A stretch of DNA of 64,000 bases from Aotearoamyces nothofagi (GCA_015345905.1 JADDTR010000026.1:124001-188000), one strand, 5' to 3'; shown: positions 10,119 through 23,023, numbered from the stretch's first letter. Made by a program: numbers and translations. Notes: generated by a model from the letters alone, not told the origin.

Positions 10119-11918
10119 TTTGAAGAACTATGGAGTCTTAAAAGTATCGGATTTGAAGTCTGATACAAGAGTCGGGATGTGTGGTATTTTTTTCGTCCGA
10201 GGTTACTTCGTGGTAGTGGAAGGCGTCGACGTTCGACGCTGTGTAGTAGTATGTAGAGCTTCGTCTGTGTAGATGGAGGGTTATGTCAGTTGTGGAATGT
10301 CAAAGGTTTCCCGAACAGGACAGTGAAGTGAGGTTGACAGGTGGAGCGAGCAAGGTAGGGTGGTAGGGAGCAAGGCAAGGACCACAGAGGCACATATAGT
10401 AGTAAGTGATGCAATTCTAGAAGCTGCGAGGCACCTAGGAGCACCGAAACCGACGGGATAATTGCTTTGCTAGTCGAGGAAGGCAGAAAGGGGTTATCCA
10501 CGTACCTAGAACTGTTTCTCTTGTCCAAATCAGTCTATTATGAGTCGAGATTGGAGGAGCCTCAACCGAGTGCGACCGTGTGAAAGCGTGAGAATGATGC
10601 TACCAACACCTAAACGAAATGCTGGAGAGAGATAAAGTCGTGCACACTCTTGAGATCTCACTATGAATGTGAGAGAGCTACAAGAGTTGGAAACCGCTCG
10701 CTGTCGGTGGAGTTGGGTTGAGGGTGTAGAGAGAACGGACGGAGGACCAGCTGTAATGAGGGCACCTTCGTTTCGGGCGGATTACGCTTAGTGGATCGTT
10801 TAGCAGTTCCGGCCAACAAGCGCTGCATTGTAAAGTGAAAGGCTCAGGCTCAGCGTGCTAGCTCGCTTTTTGATGCCTGACACCTTGCGCCAAGTTACAG
10901 GCCGGTTTATGGCCGCCGCGGTGAGCTGCTTTGCCGTCACGCCTGTGCGGGCGTGCAGGCGTGCAGGCGTGCAGGCGAGCAGCGGTCTGGATTTGACGAC
11001 GTACTGCCTTACTGTACGTAACGTACTGTACAGGTGGTCCGTCTGCTGGTGTGAGGGGCTTACAAAGGGCAGAAGCTTTGGCTAAAGGGCTCAAGGGCTA
11101 AAGGGCAAAGGGCCACAAGGACAAAGGACCAGAGGCCAGAACAACGGAAGATGCAGAAATAGGCTGTGATCGCTGGCAGAAAATACACTCCATTCATTGT
11201 TCTTGTCGTGTTGAACTCGGCAGCCCTGGATGGTTTGAAGCATGCGTGTTTCCATCCGTGCAGCATACAGTCCAGCAGTAAAGCAATGCGATTATGCATA
11301 GATTGGCCTCCGTCATTAGAGCTCAGCCTCATGGCTGAAGCCAGCGCTGCCAGCGCTTTCAGTAGGCTAGTAGCTCGTAACTCGTAACTTGTAATTGAGT
11401 AAGCTTTCGTGCGCCATCGTGCCGAAGCTTAATGGTAGCCTGACACCTGACAAGACGGTCGCTAACTCGAGCTTTGGAACAATCTTTTGTTTAAATTTCG
11501 GCAGGCAAGACTGTAAATTGAATATAGCATTCTTGCCATTTGATAACGGGTTATTATTTACTGAAATTTGTAGTAAATTCACTAATCCCCTGGATGCAAT
11601 TAAAAAGCTCTCACTGATGCCTGGCAGTGGAGCTTTACGTACGTACTTATACTTAAGTCCCTGAGCAAGTGTTATTTCTACCTAATACTGTAGACCTCAG
11701 GTACGTACCTATAGATACATGCAAGGCAAAAAAGGTCGTGTTTGAGTACCAACTTAGGCGATTTTTGCCGGATTCTAGCGAGACCGGCCAAAAATGTATC
11801 AGAGCAAGTACTGTACAGTAAATCACTTAGATCAAAAAAGAAAAAGGGCAAGACATCATCATATATCTTTCTTATTAGACCTAAAGAAATTCAAAATATC
11901 AAAATATCAAAAAATGAA
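10119..11918. other. Gene-free 1.8 kb: casein kinase 5' region and tRNA flank
   Basis: No supported gene. The part next to 10118 should be the promoter and long leader of casein kinase I. Short tandem repeats occur at 10952-10978 (GCGTGCAG, three copies) and 11075-11115 (GGCTAAAG/GGCAAAG variants). The stretch 11500-11918 is AT-rich. Confidence 0.6.
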
Positions 11919-12012
11919 TTCCGGTACCGGGAATCGAACCCGGGGCTGCCCGGTGCCTAAACATCGCTAGATGTTTGAAAGCGGGCTATGTTAACCCCTA
12001 CACTATACCGGA
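11919..12012 (-). tRNA. tRNA-Glu (anticodon UUC) with 22-nt intron
   Basis: Read on the minus strand the 5' end TCCGGTA pairs with 3' TACCGGA (discriminator A). The T arm is GGGTTCGATTCCC, the D arm contains TAGTGTAGGGGTTAACAT, and the anticodon stem GCCCG pairs with CGGGC. The anticodon TTC is at 11979-11977, followed by A37 and then a 22-nt intron (11975-11954) at the canonical position 37/38. The mature length is 72 nt. The 5' UCC and UUC anticodon fit glutamate. It lies 210 bp from SEC21, in the opposite direction. Confidence 0.93.
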
Positions 12013-12221
12013 TAATGAGTTGTCGATATTGGCCTTATCTTAACTTATACTACTACTCTCGACTGTCAAGCGTCAGCGCCAAGACTACAGCTCGCTTAGT
12101 AGTTACTGCCCACTGCGGTGTATTGGCGACGTCGCGACTTCCAAAAGGACATACCATAGACTCGCTTGAATTCAACGTCTTGACTTGCAATCCATGAAGC
12201 TGAGGAGCTCACCTCCCAATC

Positions 12222-15169
12222 ATGAGTTATAGCAAGAAAGATGAAGACGCTGATTCGGCGCTCATGCGCGTCGACAGAACATCTGTCTTTCAAGAAGGTC
12301 AGAGAGCACCCTCTGTTCCCCCCCTACTTAGCTAATACGCAGCAGCACGACTCTTCAACTCTTCTCCAATTCTGCCTCGAAAATGCAGAGTATTACTCAC
12401 CAAAATTGCCCTCCTTCTATACACCGGCGAAAGATTTCCTACCAATGAAGCAACAACCCTTTTCTTCGGTATCTCAAAGCTGTTCCAGAACAAAGATGCT
12501 AGTTTACGACAGATGGTTCACCTCATTATCAAGGAGCTTGCACACTCTGCTGAGGATATCATTATGGTCACAAGCACAATCATGAAGGATACTGGCGGTG
12601 GTACGGATGCAATTTACAGACCCAATGCCATTCGTGCCCTCTGTAGAATTATTGACGTAAGCTCCCGGCTACATATCTGGAATGCCAACTGACAGAACTA
12701 GGCTACTACCGTACAAAGTATTGAACGTGTTATGAAGACTGCAATTGTTGACAAGAACCCTTCTGTATCCGCCGCCGCGCTCGTATCATCATATCATCTA
12801 CTCCCTATCGCCCGTGACGTCGTCCGAAGATGGCAGAGTGAAACGCAGGAAGCGGCTACCTCTACCAAATCGTCTGGAGGCTTCTCCTTAGGATTCTCAT
12901 CTTCTGGCAGTCAAGTACCAGCGAACAATTCTACCATGACCCAATATCATGCCATTGGTCTCCTATATCAAATGAGAGTGCATGACAGGATGGCTCTAGT
13001 CAAAATGGTACAACAATTTGGAGCGGCTGGTGCCGTCAAAAACCAGGCCGCAACGGTCATGTTAGTAAGACTGGCAGCACAATTAGCAGAGGAGGATCCC
13101 CAGCTCCGGAAGCCAATGATTCAACTGTTGGACGGATGGCTTCGCCATAAAAGCGAGATGGTCAATTTTGAGGCAGCAAAGGCGATCTGTGACATGCGAG
13201 ATATCACCGATGCCGAGGTTACCCAAGCCATCCATGTTTTACAACTTTTCCTCACATCTCCTAGAGCTGTCACCAAATTTGCAGCCATCCGCATTCTACA
13301 CAACTTTGCCTCCTTCAAGCCCCAAGCCGTCAACCCTTGCAATCCAGACATCGAGCTTCTTATCTCCAACAGCAATCGCTCGATTGCTACCTTTGCCATC
13401 ACAACACTTCTTAAGACTGGCAACGAAGCTAGTGTTGACCGCCTCATGAAGCAGATCTCTGGTTTCATGGCAGATATCACGGACGAATTCAAGATCACCA
13501 TTGTCGAAGCGATCAGAACCCTTTGCTTGAAGTTCCCCAACAAGCAAGCTGGCATGCTGGCTTTCCTCAGTGGTATACTTCGTGATGAGGGTGGATATGA
13601 GTTCAAGCGGGCCGTCGTAGAAAGCATGTTTGACCTGATAAAATTTGTCCCCGAGTCTAAGGAGGATGCTTTAGCCCATCTCTGTGAATTCATCGAGGAT
13701 TGCGAGTTTACAAAGCTAGCAGTTCGTATCTTGCATCTTTTGGGACTAGAAGGGCCGAAGACTTCTCAGCCTACTAAGTACATCCGATATATTTACAACC
13801 GCGTTGTGTTGGAAAATGCTGTTGTTCGAGCAGCCGCAGTCACAGCTCTAGCGAAGTTTGGCGTGGGTCAGAAGGATCCGGAAGTCAAGCGTAGCGTCTC
13901 TGTCTTGCTTACCAGATGTCTCGATGATGTAGACGACGAAGTTCGAGACCGAGCTGCTCTCAACTTGAGACTAATGACAGAATCTGATGAAATGGCCGAT
14001 CGTTTCATCAAGAATGGTAAGCATTATCAGCAATTCTCAGGTCTGATAGCTGCTAATATATCAAAAGAAAACATGTTCGCGTTGCCATATTTCGAGCATC
14101 AACTAGTCATGTATGTTACCGCTGATGACAAATCTACATTTAACGTTCCTTTCGATATCACCTCGATACCTGTTGTGAGCAAGGAACAAGCAGACGCGGA
14201 AGATCGGACAAAGAAGCTCACAACAGTGACACCAACATTGAAGGCACCAAAGACGGGAACGACAAGCACAACACCATCAACCGGTGCAGAGGCCATTGCT
14301 TCAGCCTCGGCGACAGCACACAAGTATGCCCAGCAATTACTGCAGGTGCCAGAATTGAAGAGCTACGGCAGTCTCTTAAAGTCATCGCTTGTTGTAGAGT
14401 TAACAGAATCGGAAACCGAATACGTCGTCACTGCAATCAAGCATATCTTCAAAGAGCATATCGTGATACAATACGAAGTAAAAAACACTCTTCCAGATAC
14501 TGTATTGGAGAATGTATCAGTGCTGGCAACACCTTCAGATGAGGAAGAGCTTGAGGAAGACTTTATCATTCCTGCAGCTAAGCTTGCTACAGATGAACCT
14601 GGCACGATTTATGTCTCATTCAAGAAGACAAAGGGTGAGACTGCGTTCGTTTCCAGCACATTCACCAATGTCCTGAAGTTCACAACGAAGGAGATCGACC
14701 CTACAAGTGGCGAGCCAGAAGATAATGGCTATGATGATGAGTACCAAGTCGAAGATCTTGAACTCACCGGTAGCGACTATGTCATCCCTGCTTTCGCTGG
14801 TAACTTCAACCACATTTGGGAACAAGTTGGCGCGACTGGGGAAGAGGAAGAAGAGACGCTACAACTCAGCGGTGTCAAGAGTATTGCAGGTAAGATTGAT
14901 TCTTTCTCTTTAATTGGCCCAACTAACATATCTCAGATGCTACTGAGCAACTCGCCCGGACACTTTCACTCCAGCCTCTTGACGGCACCGATGTACCAGT
15001 CAATACCAGTACTCATACATTGAAGCTTTTCGGGAAGACTGTTACAGGTGGCAAGGTTGTTGCGAATATCAGGATGGCCTACTCCGCAAAATCGGGAGTC
15101 ACGTCGAAAATTACAGTCCGTGGTGAGGAAGAAGGAGTTGCAGCTCTCATTATCGGATCCGTCATTTAG
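12222..15169 (+). CDS. SEC21: Coatomer subunit gamma (COPI coat)
   Basis: Large adaptin-like subunit of the COPI coat, needed for Golgi-to-ER retrograde vesicles. Exons 12222-12297, 12343-12656, 12702-14889 and 14937-15169 give 936 residues, the usual family length. The N-terminal two-thirds is helical HEAT/adaptin repeat (ERVMKTAIVDKNPSVSAAAL; NPCNPDIELLISNSNRSIAT). A linker rich in Thr/Ala around 500-540 leads to the gamma-appendage (ESETEYVVTAIKHIFKEHIV; ending VRGEEEGVAALIIGSVI). The exon 2 acceptor is a tandem CAGCAG, so one alanine may be in or out. The start gives MSYSKKDEDADSALMRVDR, and no other in-frame ATG fits better. Confidence 0.96.
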
Positions 15170-15578
15170 GCTAGCGAATACAGGAGTTGTGTGCGTATAA
15201 TATGTTTGCATCTGGATTCTAGACATAGTTCAGAGTCGACTTACAAAGGAAGAAGTCGTAGGTCAACTGGAAGCGACAAAGGAGTAGAAAATTAAATGAA
15301 GAATTGTCATCGAATATCAGATGTATTTAATAGTTCTGTGACCATGCACAGTTGGCTGAAAATCCATGTTCCGCGTATGAACATCTCATGCCCCCCTGAA
15401 ATAAAGCTTCCAGCCTTGGCACCTGTGACGTAGGCGAGCCGAGCTGCCAGAAACCCCAAAAAATTGTCTCGTAATATGTAACACGCGACATGATAGCCAA
15501 CAAACACTTCGCGGCTTTCCTCCATTTTTGACCTGCCATATTCAATCCTAAGTGCTTGGAGCACATCTCATCGCTAAG
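15170..15578. promoter_or_regulatory. Intergenic SEC21 / CDP-alcohol phosphotransferase
   Basis: 409 bp holding the SEC21 3' end and the promoter of the next gene on the same strand. No gene or repeat seen. Confidence 0.5.
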
Positions 15579-17012
15579 ATGGTCTACGTTCGACAAGATA
15601 AGCTTCCAAACCTGAAGCAGTACAAATACTCCGGCATCGACCACTCGCTATTGTCGCGTTATGTCCTTAAACCATTTTACACACATTTCGTGATAAAATG
15701 TTTTCCGATGTCGATGGCCCCGAATCTGATTACCTTGACGGGTTTTGGGTTTGTGGTCATAAACTTGCTGACCTTGCTTTGGTATAATCCGAGTCTGGAC
15801 CAGGATTGCCCGCCTTGGGTATATGCTAGTTGGGCCGTTGGACTATTCCTGTATCAGACCTTCGATGCGGTAGATGGAAGCCAAGCGTAAGGTTTTGCGA
15901 ACAACAGTTTTGAATGAGATGCTAAAAGATGTGAATACAGGCGGAGAACGCATCAAAGCGGACCTCTCGGAGAGCTATTTGACCACGGTGTCGATGCGGT
16001 CAACACCTCCCTCGAAGTCCTCATCTTCGCCGCCACGCAAAATCTTGGGATGGGATGGAAAACAGTGATGACCATGTTTGGCGGTATGTGCCTGCTATTC
16101 ACAGTCTCTGTGAAAACACTGACAATATTCAGCGGTCTTGGCCTTCTACGTTCAAACCTGGGACGAGTACCACACGAAGACTCTTACACTCGGTATAATT
16201 TCTGGACCTGTCGAAGGAATCATCATTCTCGTCTTCGTATATACCTTTACAGCAATTGTTGGCAGTGCTAGCTTCTGGCAGCAGTCATTGTTCCGCACAG
16301 TGGGTATTCCAAACTTAAGTTTCATCCCGAACGCAATTTACGAGATGCCATTCAATGAGTGGTATATGGTGCAGGGCGGCACAGTTCTAATCTTCAACAC
16401 AATTTTGAGGTAAGTTGTGGCTACTCTCCAACCTCTTCCATTCAAATCAAGCTAATATCGTCAGTGCGCATAACGTCGTCAAGGTCCGGCGTGAACGTGG
16501 ACAAAAGTCTCGAGTAGCACTACTGGGGCTCATCCCCTTTTTTGTCCAATGGGTCTTGATTGTCACATACCTCTACTTGAACCCTATCATTCTGAACGAG
16601 CACCTTGTTCCGTTCATATTCTTTGCTGGTCTTCTCAACGCATACTCAGTTGGGCAGATGATCACTGCACATCTTGTTAGCCTCCCATTCCCATACTATA
16701 ATGTTCTCGTCCTACCGCTGGCGTACGCCGTCATTGATTCCCTAGGACCATTCCTTCAGCAGCATATCGGTGTCGGCTGGCCTAGTGCTTTAGGTGATGG
16801 AACATACCAGGTTGCTTACTGCTTCTGCATGTTGGGCATGGCTATTGGGGTCTACGGAAGCTTTGTGGTATGTCTCTTCACTTTCCAGAGCTCTGAGAAG
16901 CAAACACTAAAACAGTTGATAGGTCGACGTGATTGTTACAATCTGTGATTACCTTGATATCTGGTGCTTGACGATCAAGCATCCTTACCACGAGGAGTTG
17001 AAGAAACGGTAG
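15579..17012 (+). CDS. EPT1: Ethanolamine/choline phosphotransferase (CDP-alcohol phosphatidyltransferase)
   Basis: Last step of the Kennedy pathway: transfer of phosphoethanolamine or phosphocholine from the CDP form to diacylglycerol, in ER/Golgi membranes. Exons 15579-15886, 15941-16083, 16133-16409, 16465-16867 and 16923-17012 give 406 residues. The CDP-alcohol motif DG-x2-AR-x8-G-x3-D-x3-D is complete (DGSQAR...G...DHGVD) and is split by intron 1 in the Ala codon. Many membrane helices follow, and the C-terminus ends in basic residues (EELKKR), as in ER proteins. Choline versus ethanolamine preference cannot be read from the sequence; EPT1 and CPT1 are close paralogues. Confidence 0.94.
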
Positions 17013-17769
17013 TAAAAAGTCGCCTGCTTGTAGGTATAGAATAGGAAGGAACAAGCAGCAATTCATAATAAGCATTAGAGGAGAAAGAATAGCGTTGGCA
17101 GTTGTCACTTTATGATATCCTAGTTTGCAATTTTAGGAGAGGTTCTATGTAAAATGTTTCGATGGGTTTCCTTTCGGTTTTCGGGCAGTTATAAAATTTA
17201 ATAACGGAGGAAAGATAAAAACCACTTTCTTATCGAAGTGATCCTGGTTTCTGCCAGATTATGAATATGTACTGTCCTAATGTGCAAATTGATAGAAGCA
17301 TCAAATCAAATGTCACGTATATTTTAGTTCACTCGGGTAGCAGTAGACAAGAAAAGAACATTAACTGTGGAGATTTTTTGTTTCGCAAAGTACTATGCCC
17401 AATTCACTACTGCACATGGGTATGTAGCAATCCTCAACAAGCAATCCACATCCTCGCATCCAGAAAGCCCATAACAGACACTCTAAACACTCATGTGAAA
17501 CTGCCCTCTCAGCTATCCACCAATGCAAGTTTTTCGCATCGCAATAATCGACACAGGGGAACAAAAGAAAATGTTGTGATGCAAGATATCCGGAGACCCA
17601 AACGCCCTTTTGCTGTGAGGATTTTTGGCGAGATCCATCTTCTATCCGCTGCGAGGAAATCGAGTCGAAAGGAGAGAAATCTACACTCTCATGACGCTGT
17701 CGTAAAATGAGATCCGTAATCGCCGATGGTAGGGAGGATACGACGAAATAAAGGAGATAGGTGGCAAGT
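17013..17769. other. Convergent 3' flanks of EPT1 and eS27
   Basis: 757 bp between two converging genes. A 149-codon plus-strand open frame here has no recognisable domain and overlaps the expected eS27 3' UTR, so I do not call it. Otherwise AT-rich with nothing recognisable. Confidence 0.6.
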
Positions 17770-18300
17770 CTACTTTCTTCGGAATGAGCAGCCCTCGGTC
17801 AATCTCGCCTTGCCTCCAGTGGGTTGGCAAAGGACAGTTGAGCAGCCAGCGCAGATAACAACGGTTTGCGCATGTGAGAAGACGGTGGTAATTGTGAAGC
17901 AGCCAGGGCACTTGACATCCATGAAGAATGATCGAGGAGCTGGAACCAGGTTCTGGGGACGACAAGTCAGTTATGTAGCTCTATCCATGGCAAAAGATGC
18001 CAGATCAGAGTATTCGTACCTTGAGCTTGTGCTTACGAGCCTCAGCGGCTGGGGTTGGGTTGAGGAGATCAACTGCGAGAACCTAATTCAAAAAAAAATA
18101 CGTCAGCACATCTGAGCTTAAATATCCATCACTAGCACATCTTCTGCTCCCATCCCATCTAAGTAATCCTCGTACGTTCCCCCATAGTATATTGCCATCA
18201 TCTGAACCTCTGAGGTATATTCTGACCATTGTTGTATGCCCTTTTCGCCTCACACCGTTGCCTTGGGGACGCTAGAAGGGGGGTGGAAATTCCTTACCAT
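17770..18300 (-). CDS. RPS27: 40S ribosomal protein eS27
   Basis: Small-subunit ribosomal protein eS27 with a zinc ribbon. Exon 1 is only the ATG (18300-18298), directly followed by a GTAAGG donor; exons 18082-18020 and 17952-17770 complete 82 residues, exactly the eukaryotic length. The mature start reads [21 protein letters not shown], and four zinc-binding cysteines lie in CPGC and CAGCSTVLC; it ends GCSFRRK. The initiator codon standing alone before an intron is common in ribosomal protein genes. The start is 318 bp from the divergent PLP2 start. Confidence 0.97.
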
Positions 18301-18618
18301 ATTGGCGGTTTAAAAGTCGACTTCTGTATCGATATGGACTGACTGACGGGTCTTTCGTCAATTGTTTGAGTGTTGAAGACGTAGAGAGCGTATGTCCGTC
18401 GGTGTCGATAACGGGATCGAGTGGCACGAGAGGGGAGGTCAATTTCAGAAGACTTCTCGCTTAGCGCATTTGTGCGAGCCCTAGAACTTTTGCCCAACTT
18501 TTTGGCGCAATTTACCTCGGTCGCCGTATAGTGCAAACATAAATTATGTTTGCTTAGACCTCATCGTATGCTAATCGTAACTGAGAGTGTCATTGTGTAA
18601 GACACAAGCACTGAGAAA
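18301..18618. promoter_or_regulatory. Bidirectional promoter, eS27 / PLP2
   Basis: 318 bp separates two head-to-head start codons, so both promoters must be here and may overlap. No TATA box stands out. Confidence 0.5.
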
Positions 18619-19438
18619 ATGGCTGCACCTCTAGATGAACGAGTAAATGTGCCAATAGATGATCCAAATGCAGACACTGAATGGTCAGCTATTCTAGCCT
18701 ATTAAAATATAAGTGCTAATTATCTCTAGGAATGATATCCTTCGCAAGCACGGCGTCATCCCCGAGAAGCCGCCCTCCCCGACTCCAATAATTGAAGAAG
18801 CTATCCTCGAAGGTCGGCGGCTCGCACACGAGAACAGGCTTGAAGGCAAAGACCTTGACGAACTTGATGCCCTCGAAGATGAGGAAGATGAAGAGTTTCT
18901 CGAGAAGTACAGGCAACAGCGCATTAAAGACCTACAGTCTCTCACCCAAAAGTCATTACATGGTGCAGTTTACCCTATATCAAAGCCAGATTATTCGCGC
19001 GAAGTCACGGAGGCATCTAAAAACGGGCCGGTGCTGGTAAACCTTACATCAGGCCTGGGAACGAATGTCGAGAGTAGGGTATTGACGGAGCTGTGGAGGC
19101 AGGCGGCAAGGGAGTTTGGAGAAATCAAGTTCTGTGAAATTCGAGGAGACCAGGCTATAGAGGGTTACCCAGATAAAAACTGTCCCACGATTCTTATTTA
19201 CAACAAGGGCGATATTGTCAAACAGATTGTGACGCTAGCAATGCTAGGCGGAGTGAGAGTGAGCATGAAGGAATTGGACAGCCTACTTATTGAAGTAGGT
19301 GCAGTTAAAGACAACGATATGAGAATTTCTAAGAGAAGGAGACAGAATGAGGACGATGAAGATGCTCCGAAAAATCATGGGATAAGGGATAGTTCGCGTC
19401 AAGCGAATGTCGATGATGATGATGATGATTGGGACTGA
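18619..19438 (+). CDS. PLP2: Phosducin-like protein 2 (CCT chaperonin cofactor)
   Basis: Phosducin-like protein of the Plp2/VIAF group, which helps the CCT chaperonin fold actin and tubulin. Exons 18619-18683 and 18730-19438 give 257 residues. Features: N-terminal helix TEWNDILRKHGVIPEKP, an acidic segment ELDALEDEEDEEFLEKYRQQR, and a thioredoxin-like domain (about 90-205) with GPVLVNLTS, FCEIRGDQAIEGYPDKNCPT and LLIEVGAVKDND. There is no CxxC pair, as expected. It ends in a poly-Asp tail DDDDDDWD. The ATG at 18619 supplies the conserved first exon. Confidence 0.94.
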
Positions 19439-21154
19439 TTACAACATGATATGGAGTTGGAGGCACATTGGCGTACATGGACACGGCGGCACGAGACCTT
19501 CGAGCCTCAACTTGGTCTTATATCCAGGCAGTTCGATTTGATATCCTGACAAAAATCCAATGAGTCTTATCATATACCAAGCTACCCCCTTCAGTTAAAT
19601 ACAAGTGAAGGGTTGATATTGCTGGATTTGAAACTGCTTAGCTCTGGTGTCCCTGGTGCTCTGATTTATAGAGTTCCCCGAGCTCGCCGAAATAGAAGCG
19701 ACGAAAAAGAATGATGGCTAGCTCAAATCTATTAGTCTCGATCTCTTTAAGAGATCCTTCCATCCCTTTTGAACTGGTACTTGCCCAGTACCTCTTAGCT
19801 TGATCCCCTTTTCCAAAAAAGCTCAGATCAGAAAGTTATTCATGAGAGCAGCATGATCAGCAACCGATGCGGCCATTCCAAATATGCGAACAGCTCGCGG
19901 TATTTCGTTAATAATCTAACTACTGTCTATCTCGATATCAACGGTACGTTAGGTAGTCTGCTGGAGATTTTTGTGTATTTGAACTCAACAGTGTCGATAT
20001 CAGAATCGACACCATCTAGCTCAAATTTGTGGGGCTTTCTTCAATATTTGGCGTTTTCTTAAAATTCATTATGTTTCATTTGATGACATTATGAGTTTGT
20101 CCAAGGCTCCCTTCAATCTCGTTAATGGTAATGTGTTGCTCTAAAACTAAGCAAGGACGTGAGGTACCGGGGAAGACCACGTTTTACTCATGTAAGGCTG
20201 CCAGCTAGTACACAAATCAGTGCAAATCAACAATACTCTAGAAGCTCGTACTTCCTCATCTTTGCTAACATATCGCTGGGGAGTAAGCTATGTTTTGTTT
20301 GGACGGTATTTGTAATCATTTGTAGTTGTGGCTGGACGATTACCTAAAGTATCTCAGCTAGCATCCGATGCAGTGAATGTGATACCATCAGGAGAACCGA
20401 GGTTATCTATTTTATTTGGTTTTTTCTTGAGGGTGTTATTTTCCTACCTTAGAAACAAACTGAATGATAAATTTATAAGGAGCTTTGAATAGCTTCTCAT
20501 GAATAAACTGATTTGCAAAGGCGTAGCTATTATACTACCGTAGAACTCTAGCCTCTAGGAATCTAGTCGATGAATTATTCATATCGACAAATAAATATTT
20601 TTACAGTTTTATTAATAGTTAATTACACAAATCTATCTCATCCACACCTTTAAAAAGTATCCCAATAACCTCTTGTGACTACCGACCAAACGCGTATTGA
20701 AGAAAGAAGATGCGGGAAATCCTGGAATGCCGCCTTAGTCGACAGCAGCTTTTGATGACGGAGGTAGCTCCGTACAGTAAACGATCATCACGTAAAACAT
20801 GCGGCGGGATAAATCCAGCATCTAGCTTCTCCAAGAATCCTAAGTGTTGCCATTAGTATGCACATTCTCCTTGTATATCATCACAAAAGGAGCCCAAATG
20901 TACAGTGATACCAAGCATTGCCATTTCTACTAGAGTGGTCGTTTCTTTGCCAGTACAGTGTCCATGCACAAGGCTGCCGGCGAGGCTGAGATAGCGTGAG
21001 ACGGCCCGTGCCTTCGATTAGATTGCTATACCCCCCGCGCCCCCCAGCACGCGCGACTTCGAGCGCGACCAACGCGTTTACGTTGGGACGGGAAAATCAA
21101 ATTTCGCCAGGTCTCAACCATAGGTGCCAGAAAACTGGTTTCCGCGATTTCCTC
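19439..21154. other. Gene-free 1.7 kb, AT-rich
   Basis: No supported gene on either strand. Open frames are short and codon-poor. The part up to about 20,700 is AT-rich; a GC-rich 5' flank of the LRR gene begins near 20,980. No repeat or RNA gene recognised. Confidence 0.6.
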
Positions 21155-23023
21155 ATGATGGCTGACGAGCCTGAACTCCCAATACTGCCAATGGGCGCGG
21201 CCTCGGCCTTTCATCCCCTCCCCAACGGCGGTTCAGGCTCACAGAAGCGCACTTTTCGAACCGCTACCCCCATCTCGAGTGACCCTCCGCTGTTCTCTAG
21301 CGACGATGAACCATGCGCTGACAACTACCATGTTAACCGGCAAAAGAGGAGGTTTCGAGGGCCATGGTTCAAACAGGAACCGGAAGACCCGACAACTGCT
21401 CACGAGGACGTGCATACGAGAAAGAGACCGTTCCAGAGAAAGTTTGATAGCGCGGTATGGCTTGGGAGCGATGATACAGATGCTGACGCTGAGTTGCCGG
21501 ATCTTCCTCCTTTAGCACCTGCTCTCTTTTCCCCGATAATGCCAGTAGCCGGGCGGCCACCTCCTGCCAGAAGGCATGCAAGCCGGACGAAGCAAGCTCC
21601 GTCGCCTGAGGAGCTTGCACGGAAGCATATTGAATTATGCTTGGAAGTAGGGAAACAGGAAGTAGATTTGTCGTAAGTAGGATCTGGTTTCACTATAAAA
21701 TCCGCATGAGATATTAAGAAGAGGATATATATACCTTGGCTGCGACTAATGAAAGGGAGTTTGACTCGTGTCTTTCTCATGAGAAGGATTTCATTCTTGC
21801 ACTTCTATTCTTTTCTTGCTGAGATAAAAAAAGCTGGTCTTCCTGTTGTCAATGTTCAACAGGTAGATCTATGCTGATACGCGATACTGACTCGGTCTAG
21901 AGCCCGAGGTCTGACTAAACTGTCTAATACCGCCATAAAACCTTTACAGACCTTTGTATCCATTCCAACCATCACCGAAGGAGTTGAATTCCAGAATCTC
22001 ACTCCAGCATTGAAGATATTCTTAGCATCAAATATGCTGAAAAGAGTACCTGGGGAGATATTTAACTTGCAAAGTTTAAGTGTTTTGAGCTTACGAAGCA
22101 ACGAGCTCTTAGAGTTGCCTTCCGCAATAGGCAAACTCCGTGGGTTGGTTGAGCTTAATATCTCGAACAATTCTTTGAGGTTCCTCCCTTACGAGATTCT
22201 GAACCTGTTCACCAGTCCCAGCAAGATGCATATTGTGCACCTCCATCCAAATCCGTTCTACCAACCGGAAGGACATGATCAAGAAGATTTTCCATCACCG
22301 AGTACTTTAGAGGTGTTCTCAAGTCCAAGACGAGGTGCTATTTGTTGTGTTTCGTCCGAGCAGAAGCGATCTTGGCATCCCCAGTGGAATGTTGCATACA
22401 AACATCGCTCTCCAGTTCGCTTTATCGATATTGATGGCACCCTAGCGAAAGGACCAAGTCTTCCTGGAGATGACTCTCTTTTTATTTCTTCAGCCCCACA
22501 ACCCCTGTTACCAAAGAGCTCTCTCCGAGTGTACTTTGCCGGTAATACTCTTCAAGTAGCGCCTCCTGATGATATCCCAACCCCACCATCTCCAATTTCA
22601 TCACTACGTTGTAACATCAACTCGAAAGCGCCTTCGCTTTTTGAAGTGACTATTAAAACCTGGTTACAATCACCAAACATGCCAGATTTGCACGAGTACC
22701 TGGACTACGATCCACCTGACAAGCTATCACGTCTGCTACGCGACGCAAGGATTTTGCGAGAGGTAGAAGCTGGAGAAAGAAATTGTACGATATGCAAACG
22801 CAGCTTCATTATACCGCGCACCGAGTGGATTGAGTGGTGGCAGATTTCCAGAGTGCAAGACAATAGGGGGATGACTAGTGCTGCTAGTCCGTTGAGGACA
22901 ATGGAGAATTTGAGAGACAAGGCAGAGAGTATGGTACCGTTGATGAGGCGAGGGTGTAGCTGGAAGTGCTTGCCAGACAACCTTTCTGTGGATTGTAATA
23001 TGGACGATATCGAGGTAGAGTAA
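21155..23023 (+). CDS. Leucine-rich repeat protein of unknown function
   Basis: Conserved ascomycete LRR protein; function unknown. Exons 21155-21672 and 21901-23023 give 546 residues (a second ATG at 21158 would drop one). The N-terminal 170 residues are disordered and basic/acidic, with KRTFRTATPISSDPP and RKRPFQRKFDS. The LRR block starts near ELCLEVGKQEVDLSARGL and runs through FLASNMLKRVPGEIFNLQ, LSLRSNELLELPSAIGKL and LNISNNSLRFLPYEIL. A C-terminal region has a CTICKRSF pair that might bind metal. The 228-nt intron is long; joining Ser-Ala across it restores the usual DLSxxGLTxLS start of the repeat, which supports the model. Confidence 0.85.

Noticed and set aside
17261-17710. 149-codon plus-strand frame between EPT1 and eS27
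   Set aside because: No recognisable domain, lies in convergent 3' flanks, poor codon pattern.
21673-21900. Possible extra exon within the long LRR-gene intron
   Set aside because: An open stretch exists, but its phase does not join to the next exon; skipping it restores the conserved LRR start.
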